Positions 6,733-12,039 of a stretch of 12,039 nt of DNA are shown here, piece by piece (the first letter of the stretch is position 1; the number at the start of each line of letters is the position of its first letter). Where the stretch lies: positions 1 through 12,039 of the forward strand of contig JAISOQ010000297.1 of the NCBI GenBank assembly GCA_031275515.1, given 5' to 3'. The stretch comes from Treponema sp. Lineage in GTDB: Bacteria > Spirochaetota > Spirochaetia > Treponematales > Breznakiellaceae. A program made the translations under genes and the position numbers. The notes beneath the pieces were generated by a model that worked only from the letters and a program-made list of their open reading frames with translations, ran no database searches and was not told the DNA's origin.

Positions 6733-7566
6733 TTATCCTGCCGGCGCATCAGGCTCCTGGCTCAACAAAATCTTGTCGTTGGCCCATTCCCGCCTTTTAA
6801 TATCCTTGAACCGCTGAACAATGTCCCCGGTAGTGAGCTTCGCCTTTTCCACCGAGTCTATGTCCAGAATGATTTCCCCGTCGTCCATCATGAGGAGCCG
6901 GTTTCCGAACTCCAGGGCGTGGACCATGTTGTGGGTGATCATCATGACGGTCAGGCGGTAATCCGCGGCAAAGCGGAGGGTAAGGTCCATGATAAGCTCC
7001 GCGTTCCGGGGGTCTAGGGCGGCGGTATGCTCGTCCAGGAGGAGGAGGTTCGGCCTGGACATCACCGTCATGAGCAGGGTCAGGGCCTGACGCTGGCCGC
7101 CGGAAAAGAGGTCGACGTTATCTTGCAGGCGATTCTCAAGGCCCATGCCCAGGACCCGCAGCTGCTCCCGAAAAGTCTCTCTCATGGCTTTGTCCAGGCT
7201 GATCCTGAGGCCCTTGTACCCTTTTTTGTGGCAGATCATCATGTTGTCTTCCAGGGTCATCTTGCCCGCCGTACCCAGGAGGGGATTCTGGAATATGCGG
7301 CCTATGTACCGCGCCCGCTTGTATTCCGCTTCACGGGTTATGTCCCGTTCGGCGGCGTCTTTTTCATCCTTGATGAATATTTTGCCCGTAGTGGGGGTAC
7401 AGGTCCCGGCTATGGTGTTGTAAAGGGTGGACTTCCCCGCGCCGTTGGAACCTATAATAGTGATAAAATCTCCCTGCCTCACGGTAAGGTTAATGTTTTT
7501 GAGGACGTGGTTTTCGTTAACCGTCCCGGAAGCAAAAAACATATTGAGGTTTTCTACCCTAACCAT
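6733..7566 (-). CDS. ABC transporter ATP-binding protein, TrpZ-like (COG1101 type)
   Basis: The 277-residue cytoplasmic ATPase energises the adjoining permease. All motifs are intact: Walker A GSNGAGKST (39-47), Q-loop glutamine at 93 in RIFQNP, signature LFSGGQRQAL (153-162), Walker B LLLLDEH (174-180), D-loop ALDP, and switch histidine at 212 in ITHNM. The Walker B Glu followed by HTAALDP is characteristic of the subfamily whose binding proteins are TrpX-like. The ATG overlaps the permease stop by 8 bp (ATGGTTAG), implying translational coupling. It is the last gene of the leftward operon, ending at the shared terminator. Part of its Q-loop coding region is duplicated at 206-274. Confidence 0.92.
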   Translation of the reverse strand: MVRVENLNMFFASGTVNENHVLKNINLTVRQGDFITIIGSNGAGKSTLYNTIAGTCTPTTGKIFIKDEKDAAERDITREAEYKRARYIGRIFQNPLLGTAGKMTLEDNMMICHKKGYKGLRISLDKAMRETFREQLRVLGMGLENRLQDNVDLFSGGQRQALTLLMTVMSRPNLLLLDEHTAALDPRNAELIMDLTLRFAADYRLTVMMITHNMVHALEFGNRLLMMDDGEIILDIDSVEKAKLTTGDIVQRFKDIKRREWANDKILLSQEPDAPAG

Positions 7567-8473
7567 TGGACGCCCCCTGGCGCTGTTTTTTCCGGGGACC
7601 GGCCCTGAATCCCGTTTTGGAAATGACGATGCAGAGGATGATAAGAAGCCCGGTGATCAGCTTGAGATCGTTGGCAGTCATGTGGATGTAATATCCGTAG
7701 TTCCGGGCAAAGTACATGAGGCCCCGGTACAGGATGGAACCCAGGATCACCCGGAACGTGAGGATGCCTATCTTGTTGGACCGGATGAGGAATTCCCCGA
7801 TCATGAGGGACGCCAGCCCCGAGACGATCATGCCGCTCCCCAAGTTTACGTCGGCGAACCCCTGGTACATGGCCGCGAAAGAACCGGACACCGCCACTAT
7901 GCCGTTGGCCAGGGAGATGCCGCACATCTTGAGGATGTCCGGGTTCATCCCCTGAGATATGATGAGCTGGGGATTGGCCCCCAAAGCTCCCATAGACAGG
8001 CCGAAATCAGTATGGAAAAAAAGGTCCAGCAGCGTCTTGATGAAAAACACCACCACGATACAGAGAATAACAATCGCGGCCTGGGAGGGCATAAACGTCC
8101 CCGCCCATTCGGAAATCCGGGTGAACATCGTGGGAACCCGGAGCAGGGACAGATTCGCCCGGTTGGACATGACCCGGAGGTTCACCGAGTAAAGCATAGT
8201 CATCGTGAGGATCCCCGACAGAAGGTCAGGGATTTTGAGCCGCGTATGGATGATTGAGGTAATGAACCCCGCCAGAGCGCCTCCGATAAAGGCTATGCCT
8301 ATGGCGGCAATGGTGGGAAGCCCTTTGGTGAGCATCACCGCCATGATGGCCGCCCCCAGGGGGAAGGACCCATCCACGGTCATATCGGCGAAATTCAGGA
8401 TTCTAAACGTAATAAACACCGCCAGAACCATGATCCCGTAAATGAGACCTTCGATCAAAATACCTTCAATCAT
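7559..8473 (-). CDS. ABC transporter permease, TrpY-like (COG4120 type)
   Basis: The 304-residue inner-membrane permease belongs to the branched-chain amino acid/ribose permease superfamily (BPD_transp_2 fold). It starts MIEGILIEGLIYGIMVLAVF and then ILNFADMTVDGSFPLGAA, a conserved early motif of these permeases. It has about eight hydrophobic segments, including AIVILCIVVVFFIKTLLDLFF, and a cytoplasmic segment LGANPQLIISQGMNP followed by AVSGSFAAMYQGF, which corresponds to the ATPase-contact region in the family. The C-terminus is basic (GPRKKQRQG). AAAGG lies 6 bases before the ATG, a weak ribosome-binding site. The gene follows the binding-protein gene after a 142-bp spacer with two hairpins and overlaps the ATPase gene. 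Confidence 0.9.
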   Translation of the reverse strand: MIEGILIEGLIYGIMVLAVFITFRILNFADMTVDGSFPLGAAIMAVMLTKGLPTIAAIGIAFIGGALAGFITSIIHTRLKIPDLLSGILTMTMLYSVNLRVMSNRANLSLLRVPTMFTRISEWAGTFMPSQAAIVILCIVVVFFIKTLLDLFFHTDFGLSMGALGANPQLIISQGMNPDILKMCGISLANGIVAVSGSFAAMYQGFADVNLGSGMIVSGLASLMIGEFLIRSNKIGILTFRVILGSILYRGLMYFARNYGYYIHMTANDLKLITGLLIILCIVISKTGFRAGPRKKQRQGASNG

Positions 8474-8498
8474 AACATGCCTTTGATTAGGGAGCCGG

Positions 8499-8550
8499 TA
8501 AGACCCTGCGCAGAGATAAAATACATGCCCTTTATTCTACGCAGGTCTTA
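8499..8550 (-). promoter_or_regulatory. Long imperfect hairpin before the permease gene
   Basis: TAAGACC-C-TGCG (8499-8510) pairs with CGCAGGTCTTA (8540-8550), with one bulge and partial further pairing toward an A/T-rich loop. It sits just upstream of the permease ribosome-binding site. Together with the next hairpin it may lower permease/ATPase transcript relative to binding protein. Confidence 0.4.
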
Positions 8551-8572
8551 ACGCATCGTCCAGCCATAAATT

Positions 8573-8604
8573 GAAACAACAGAACCAGCCGGTCCTGTTG
8601 TTTC
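8573..8604 (-). promoter_or_regulatory. Strong intercistronic hairpin after the binding-protein gene
   Basis: A perfect 10-bp stem (GAAACAACAG 8573-8582, CTGTTGTTTC 8595-8604) is extended inside by ACC/GGT. It lies 12 bases after the binding-protein stop codon. It has no proper U-run, so it fits 3'-end protection and partial termination rather than full termination. Confidence 0.55.
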
Positions 8605-8615
8605 TGCGCGGGTCT

Positions 8616-9623
8616 TTACTTGCTCGTCAATTTTCCATTTTCAAAAATGTAGTTCGCCGTGGAGAGATACCGCTCCGGGATGGCGATGCCGCAGGCTTTG
8701 GCCGCGTCAAGGTCGAAAAGCATATCCGATTCTGAAGGATCCGTCAGGAACTTGACCGGAATATCCGCGGGCTTTTTGCCTTCAAGTATGTCGGCGACGA
8801 TGTTCCCCGTGGCGATCCCCGCCTTGTAGTAGTTGAAACCCGAGGCGATCATACATCCGCCGTTCAAAGCCCCGGTAACGTCGCCGGAGAAGATGGGCTT
8901 CTTCGCCGCCCCAAACACCTGAATCAGGGAAGAGAGGGCCGAGTATACCGTGTTATCCGTGGTAAGGTAGATGCCGTCCACCCGGTTCACGACGGCCTCC
9001 GCCGCCTGCCTGAGTTCCGCGGAAGTGGAAATGGCCTGGGTTACAAGCTGAATATCCAGGGTCTTGCAGGCTTCTTCGACCAGGGCCAGAGCGGAAATAG
9101 AGTTCGCTTCTGAACTGGTATAGATGTAGCCCAGGGTTTTGATCCCGGCGATTTCCTTAAACAGGGCGATGTGATCCCCCGTAGGAATGGCGTCCGAAAG
9201 GCCCGTGACGTTCCCTTCGCCGCGGGCAAGGGTGGAAACCAGGTTGGCCCCCACCGGATCGGTTACCGCGCTGAACACCACCGGCGTGTCCGTTAAGGTA
9301 TTGGCCAAGGCTACCGCCGTGGGCGTGGCGATCCCCACCGCCACATTCACGCCGTCGCTTTTGAACTTGTTGGCAATCTGGGCGGCGGTGTTCATGTCGC
9401 CGTTGGCGTTTTGAAGGTCAAATACCGCATCGATCCCCCTGGCCTTGAGGCCGTCCTGGATCCCGGTTTCGCAGGCATCCAGGGCTTCGTGCTGCACAAT
9501 CTTGGCGATCCCTATGCGGATTTGCCGGGAAGAACTCTGATCCCTCCCTCCCGCAGACATGAGGAGAACAGCCGTAAGACACAATCCGGCTGCCGTAATA
9601 ACAAACTTTCCTAACCGTTTCAT
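8616..9623 (-). CDS. ABC transporter substrate-binding protein, TrpX-like (ABC_sub_bind, COG2984 type)
   Basis: The 335-residue periplasmic protein binds the ligand for the permease and ATPase downstream. Characterised relatives in Gram-positive bacteria (TrpX) are linked to tryptophan/tyrosine uptake; the ligand here is not proven. After a signal peptide (MKRLGKFVITAAGLCLTAVLLMSAGG) the mature protein starts with IRIGIAKIVQHEALDA, the family's typical first strand and helix, then GIQDGLKARGIDAVFDLQNANGD, AVGIATPTAVALANT, PVVFSAVTDPVGANLV and NVTGLSDAIP, all diagnostic of the family. No lipobox Cys is present at the cleavage point. The ATG at 9623 is preferred: AAGGAAGG lies 9 bases upstream, whereas the in-frame ATG at 9632 directly abuts it. 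It is the first gene of the operon, with two palindromes upstream. Confidence 0.9.
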   Translation of the reverse strand: MKRLGKFVITAAGLCLTAVLLMSAGGRDQSSSRQIRIGIAKIVQHEALDACETGIQDGLKARGIDAVFDLQNANGDMNTAAQIANKFKSDGVNVAVGIATPTAVALANTLTDTPVVFSAVTDPVGANLVSTLARGEGNVTGLSDAIPTGDHIALFKEIAGIKTLGYIYTSSEANSISALALVEEACKTLDIQLVTQAISTSAELRQAAEAVVNRVDGIYLTTDNTVYSALSSLIQVFGAAKKPIFSGDVTGALNGGCMIASGFNYYKAGIATGNIVADILEGKKPADIPVKFLTDPSESDMLFDLDAAKACGIAIPERYLSTANYIFENGKLTSK

Positions 9624-9649
9624 TTGTACCATCCTTCCTTAATCAGTAC

Positions 9650-9666
9650 CAATATCATTGATATTG
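9650..9666. promoter_or_regulatory. Palindrome in the TrpX-like leader (operator 2)
   Basis: A perfect 8-bp inverted repeat with one central base, CAATATCA-T-TGATATTG, lies about 10 bp upstream of the AAGGAAGG ribosome-binding site. Size and symmetry suit a dimeric repressor; as RNA it could also form a weak hairpin. Confidence 0.45.
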
Positions 9667-9677
9667 ATGTAAATGAG

Positions 9678-9706
9678 TTTGTATAAAAATACAGGTTTTA
9701 TACAAA
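9678..9706. promoter_or_regulatory. Perfect 11-bp inverted repeat in the TrpX-like promoter (operator 1)
   Basis: TTTGTATAAAA (9678-9688) and TTTTATACAAA (9696-9706) are exact reverse complements separated by 7 bp. The repeat covers most of the candidate leftward promoter (9714-9686), so a protein bound here would block RNA polymerase. The 18-bp centre-to-centre distance is near two helical turns, as expected for a symmetric repressor. I do not recognise the motif as a known TrpR or TyrR box. Confidence 0.55.
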
Positions 9707-9714
9707 GAATACAA
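9686..9714 (-). promoter_or_regulatory. Candidate promoter of the TrpXYZ-like operon
   Basis: Reading leftward, TTGTAT (9714-9709) and TATTTT (9691-9686) are 17 bp apart, preceded by an A/T-rich run around 9721-9732 that could act as an UP element. A better -10 (TATAAA, 9702-9697) lacks a matching -35. Predicted leader is about 55-60 nt. Confidence 0.4.
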
Positions 9715-9771
9715 GCCGTAATTTATTTTTTTACGTGAACCGGGCAAAGAGAAAGAAATCCGCTGGATTTT

Positions 9772-9823
9772 AGTCCGGGAATTAACGCGAATTATTCGCG
9801 GGCCTTTAGATTTCATCGAAATC
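9772..9823. repeat. Small hairpin-bearing element with a copy of a 14-bp repeat
   Basis: AGTCCGGGAATTAA (9772-9785) also occurs exactly at 11362-11375. It is followed by two short hairpins: CGCGAA-TTA-TTCGCG (9786-9800) and GATTTC-ATC-GAAATC (9809-9823). The shared 14-mer followed by an AATTCGCGG-like sequence suggests a degenerate dispersed repeat also present at 11362-11418. Confidence 0.45.
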
Positions 9824-9869
9824 ACGTTATAGAAAGATGTCCTGGGGATATATGGGCAGGTCCTCTTAT

Positions 9870-9886
9870 GGGGGGGAGGGGGGGGG
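9870..9886. repeat. Interrupted G tract (G7-A-G9)
   Basis: Seventeen bases on the plus strand are G except one A at 9877. It has the same polarity as the G18 tracts at 4450 and 10972 and lies about 155 bp upstream of the TrpX-like promoter. Confidence 0.9.
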
Positions 9887-10026
9887 AGTAACGCCTCCCC
9901 GCGACCTATAAGGGAGGAGCCGGAATGACAGCCCTGTTTGTTTTTGCAGAGATTTCACTGCCGCTCCTCCTTACAGACTGCATGGCTCCAGAAACTCCGC
10001 AGGGCTGACCCTGCGAAGCCTGTCAG

Positions 10027-10046
10027 CCATCCCTTTATGGGGATGG
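10027..10046 (-). terminator. Hairpin at the end of the lipoprotein gene
   Basis: A 7-bp perfect stem (CCATCCC 10027-10033, GGGATGG 10040-10046) with a 6-base loop begins directly after the leftward TAG stop at 10048-10050. No U-run follows on the minus strand, so termination strength is uncertain. Confidence 0.45.
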
Positions 10047-10047
10047 G

Positions 10048-11090
10048 CTAAAACTTTCTAATTGATGGGACAAAATCGGCTTGGGCCTCAGATGCAGCAG
10101 AGTCGTTAGTACCCCCGCGGATCTTGACTTGAAAATTTCCCCCAATATCATCAGTAGCAACGGTATCCAGAGTAAGGTCAAGCCCATTCCTGATTATCCA
10201 GAGGTTTCCGTTCGAGGATTCAGTGCCAAAAGGATAATAGCGCAATTCGAACCTTAACTCTGCATTTACAGCCAAGTTCGGGAGCTTGTCGGTGGCGGGG
10301 ACATTGACAAACGCAGTCGCAGCATTAGTTGTAAAGTCGGCGTAAGGACCAGCAGTATCCCCAGACCTCTTGAGAATAACAGGAGAGAAGACGCCTTCTT
10401 TGTTATACAAGACCACCTTATAGTCCTTAATGGTCACTGTGTCGCTGACGCCTTCGGCATCTGCTAAAACATCCAAATCGATGGAATTATAGGTTACGCT
10501 AAATGTATCGTTATTAGGAACAATCTCAGGTCCCGCCGATATATTAATAACGTTACTGGAGACTGTGACTGTTCCTGAATTCGAAAGACTCCCAGTAAAA
10601 ATGAAGTCATCGCCGTCAATATTAGTACCGCTCCAAACCGGCACGACCGGGGTGAGCGATATTGGAACAATATTCGCTTTATTGGCCTCAATATCCACAT
10701 CCCCATTATAACCGGCTGCCAAGAGGGTCTGATTCTTATACCCCGCCAGGAACAATACCTTATAATCATCAGCTATAGGAACTTGGACAGACAGATACCC
10801 GTCACTGGCCTTCCCTGTACTCGTTCGATGTATTCTTGAATACTACCTCGTAATTTTCCGCTAGATACTCTACGGACTTAGGATTTAGGGATCTGCTCCC
10901 GTCTCCTATGGCCACCTTTACACTTACCACATCCCCAGATTTATACCCGATTTCAGGCGCTAAAGATTCCTGGGGGGGGGGGGGGGGGGTCAACCTCACT
11001 ATCCCATGCGCAGGCCCCAAAGACCATCAAAAGCGCTAACGAGAGAACTCCGATAGAAAAATACCGGACCTTTGATTCAGCTTTTTTCAT
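10048..11090 (-). pseudogene. Beta-rich lipoprotein gene, off-frame at a C18 tract and once more downstream
   Basis: The gene starts with ATG at 11090, with AGGAG 8 bases upstream. The first frame gives a lipoprotein signal peptide: MKKAESKVRYFSIG, a hydrophobic core, then LLMVFGAC with the acylation Cys at residue 27. Entering the C18 tract (10989-10972) it reads DPPPPPPGIFSA and stops at 10953-10955. With one C fewer, reading would continue as PQESLAPEIGYKSGD through VVFKNTSNEYREG. A second one-base excess near 10805-10820 causes a stop at 10802-10804; skipping one base continues as KASDGYLSVQVPIADD, KVLFLAGYKNQTLLAAGY and onward to RKF at 10048. Restored, the product is about 346 residues, rich in beta-strand-like Val/Thr/Asn sequence. 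I do not recognise the family. It is probably a surface or periplasmic lipoprotein, either phase-variable and now off, or decaying. Confidence 0.7.
10972..10989. repeat. G18/C18 tract inside the lipoprotein coding sequence
   Basis: Eighteen G on the plus strand (C on the coding strand) encode a poly-Pro run about 7 residues after the acylation Cys. Length 18 puts the rest of the gene out of frame; 17 or 20 would put the first downstream block (to about 10805) in frame. Confidence 0.9.
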
Positions 11091-11115
11091 AAAGCTTACT
11101 CCTTATTAAACAATT

Positions 11116-11142
11116 CCCTCTCCATACAAAGAGGGTTTTTTT
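11116..11142 (+). terminator. Intrinsic-terminator-like hairpin in the lipoprotein leader, plus-strand orientation
   Basis: A 6-bp stem CCCTCT (11116-11121) / AGAGGG (11130-11135) with an 8-base loop is followed on the plus strand by seven T (11136-11142). No plus-strand gene lies upstream. On the minus strand the same hairpin sits in the lipoprotein mRNA leader, shortly before the AGGAG site, and might affect translation or mRNA stability. Confidence 0.5.
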
Positions 11143-11195
11143 ATAACCGGCAAACCCAAGCTCTTCCTGGACTTTCCCGGCAAAAAACCTGCCCT

Positions 11196-11225
11196 ATTCT
11201 AAGCGCAAAATTATTGCCATGTCAA
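11196..11225 (-). promoter_or_regulatory. Sigma-70 promoter of the lipoprotein gene
   Basis: Leftward TTGACA (11225-11220, perfect) and TAGAAT (11201-11196, five of six) are 18 bp apart. Predicted start near 11189 gives a leader of about 100 nt containing the hairpin at 11116-11135 and the AGGAG site. The promoter is intact although the gene is out of frame. Confidence 0.65.
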
Positions 11226-11237
11226 TAAGTTATCCAA

Positions 11238-11274
11238 ATAATTCGTTAAAATGAGCGTTAATTCGCGGACAATT
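11238..11274. repeat. 37-bp direct repeat, copy 1
   Basis: Begins ATAATTCGTTAAAATGAGCG and continues TTAATTCGCGGACAATT. Copy 2 starts 144 bp further right; the first 20 bases are identical, and the remainder differs by one T and one A in compensating runs. It lies just upstream of the lipoprotein promoter. Confidence 0.75.
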
Positions 11275-11361
11275 TTTTACATGCCCCGGCCTGTACCTTC
11301 GACAAAACCCGGCGGCGTAGTATGAAATAACCATACCGGCTTACTATGCCTTTGTCCTGCA

Positions 11362-11418
11362 AGTCCGGGAATTAAATCCGGATAATTCGTTAAAATGAGC
11401 GTAATTCGCGGACAAATT
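11362..11418. repeat. 37-bp direct repeat, copy 2, preceded by the 14-bp repeat
   Basis: AGTCCGGGAATTAA (11362-11375, also at 9772-9785) is followed by ATAATTCGTTAAAATGAGCG (11382-11401) and TAATTCGCGGACAAATT. The joint occurrence suggests a dispersed element of which this is the most complete copy in the window. Confidence 0.7.
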
Positions 11419-11718
11419 CTTTAGGAAGGTCCGCCGGACTTCAGTCCGCAATTTCACGGGGATTAATAAAGTAAATGGCGCTGCCTTACCCTTTCTAATG
11501 TCCGTCTTGCGAATGATGCGTTTACTTTGGGGCAGGGTGCAGCGGACGAAACAGGGCTGGAACTTTTTATCGTGCTCCGCATTGGAAACGACGCAGGCAA
11601 AAGGAAGCCGCCGGGCAGGAGATATACTTTTCCAGGATCCAAAGGCTCACGGAATTTCCAGCGCAAATCCCGGCTTTATCTCCCCCCGATTCCCGGCTGC
11701 CCCGGACCCCGCAGCCGC
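11419..11718. other. Gene-free stretch before the Rpn-like gene
   Basis: It holds overlapping small palindromes (GTCCG-C-CGGAC 11429-11439; CGGACT-TC-AGTCCG 11435-11448). No frame on either strand combines a start, ribosome-binding site and recognisable protein. Several GC-rich frames are open but look like shadows; the stretch may be decayed coding DNA. Confidence 0.45.
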
Positions 11719-12039
11719 CTAAAGCCGCTCTATCTCTTCAAGCGAAAGCCCGAAACTAGCGGCAATGATGTCAGGTGAACCCCCCAACTGTTTCAGCCTC
11801 CGGGCGCCTTCCAGTTTTTCCTGCCGGGCCTTCTCCCGCTCCCACAGGACCGCCCTTTCCCACTCCTGCCGGGACTCTTCCTTCGCCCGCTGTACCGCCT
11901 GCCGCTTGTCCGCTAATACGCTCTCTACCAATGCGTCAAACATCGTCCTGTACTCCTTCCGCTCTATCAGATCCGTTACCGCCGCTATCTCCTCTCCTGG
12001 CGCTTCCAGCCGATCCAACAGCGCTGTTATCACATCTGT
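11719..12039 (-). CDS. Rpn-family / PD-(D/E)XK nuclease-like protein, C-terminal part (5' end beyond the window)
   Basis: The leftward frame is open to the window edge (…TDVITALLDRLEAPGEEIAAVTDLI) and ends at 11719, giving about 106 residues. It has a Glu/Arg-rich coiled-coil segment (AKEESRQEWERAVLWERE) and ends with GSPDIIAASFGLSLEEIERL, a short helix-turn-helix-like tail. Both are typical of the C-terminal half of Rpn-like (recombination-promoting nuclease/putative transposase) proteins, which are abundant in treponemes. The catalytic N-terminal nuclease domain is outside the window, so integrity cannot be judged. Family members promote RecA-independent recombination in E. coli; a role here is unknown. 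No upstream signals are visible. Confidence 0.65.
   Translation of the reverse strand, partial: TDVITALLDRLEAPGEEIAAVTDLIERKEYRTMFDALVESVLADKRQAVQRAKEESRQEWERAVLWEREKARQEKLEGARRLKQLGGSPDIIAASFGLSLEEIERL

Larger units (their letters stand above)
9841..10047. other. Structured gene-free stretch with interrupted G tract
   Basis: Between the broken lipoprotein gene and the TrpX-like promoter lies a stretch dense in inverted repeats. They include G7-A-G9 (9870-9886), whose 3' end can pair with CTCCCC nearby, and outer arms TCCTCTTAT / ATAAGGGAGGA around it. There are also arms AAGGGAGGAGC (9910-9920) and GCTCCTCCTT (9963-9972), and a perfect 7-bp stem with a 4-base loop (CGCAGGG-CTGA-CCCTGCG, 9998-10015). 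A 30-codon leftward frame starting GTG at 9958 behind AGGAGG and ending just after the C tract can be read, encoding a Pro-rich tail. I do not consider it a supported gene. The stretch could be a dispersed repeat or a structured RNA. Confidence 0.4.

Noticed and set aside
7027..8257. Rightward open frames opposite the ATPase and permease genes
   Set aside because: The leftward genes have complete ABC motifs and coupled starts; the rightward frames are low-complexity shadows rich in His, Gly and Arg.
9650..9714. T-box or known riboswitch in the TrpXYZ-like leader
   Set aside because: The predicted leader is only about 55-60 nt, without a T-box sequence, specifier stem or terminator/antiterminator pair; DNA operators fit better.
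11238..11418. CRISPR-like array from the two 37-bp repeats
   Set aside because: There are only two copies, not identical, with a 107-bp gap and no cas genes.
11498..11778. Overlapping rightward frames before the Rpn-like gene
   Set aside because: Two frames overlap each other and run into the antisense of the Rpn-like gene; no start context or family resemblance supports either.

Overview
The window looks like chromosomal DNA of a host-associated spirochete, probably a termite-gut Treponema. This is inferred from three things: the C-terminal end of a flagellar FliJ-like protein at the left edge, exported proteins whose signal peptides end in Ala-Gly-Gly as is common for treponeme binding proteins, and long G:C homopolymer tracts with an Rpn-type nuclease tail at the right edge. 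No rRNA, tRNA, CRISPR array, integrase or complete insertion sequence was seen.

Layout. 2-181 (+) is the end of fliJ. 206-274 (-) is a 69-bp relic of an ABC ATPase gene closely similar to one further right in the window. 454-4169 (-) is a three-gene carbohydrate importer operon (LplB-like permease, LplC-like permease, periplasmic binding protein) with no ATPase of its own. A divergent spacer (4170-4797) with a G18 tract separates it from a rightward pair, a ThuA-like protein (4798-5526) and a Gfo/Idh/MocA dehydrogenase (5586-6665), driven by a near-consensus promoter at 4733-4760. A bidirectional hairpin terminator (6671-6706) separates that pair from a leftward TrpXYZ-type ABC transporter (binding protein 8616-9623, permease 7559-8473, ATPase 6733-7566). 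The transporter has two clean inverted repeats in its promoter/leader. Further right, 10048-11090 (-) is a beta-rich lipoprotein gene with a good promoter, RBS and lipoprotein signal peptide. Its frame is broken by a C18 tract and again about 150 bp downstream. 11091-11718 holds small repeats and hairpins, and 11719-12039 (-) is the C-terminal part of an Rpn/PD-(D/E)XK-like protein.

How the genes may work together. The LplB/LplC/binding-protein importer and the divergent ThuA plus Gfo/Idh/MocA pair fit a sugar or sugar-derivative uptake and oxidation locus; the substrate is unknown. The TrpXYZ-type transporter belongs to a family linked to amino-acid (tryptophan/tyrosine-like) uptake and appears separately regulated.

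The most notable signal is the set of long homopurine G tracts, all G on the plus strand. One lies inside the 5' coding part of the lipoprotein gene, where removing a single base restores the downstream frame. That is the architecture of a phase-variable surface antigen, although a decaying pseudogene or a sequencing error must be excluded. No wholly new multi-gene system could be demonstrated.
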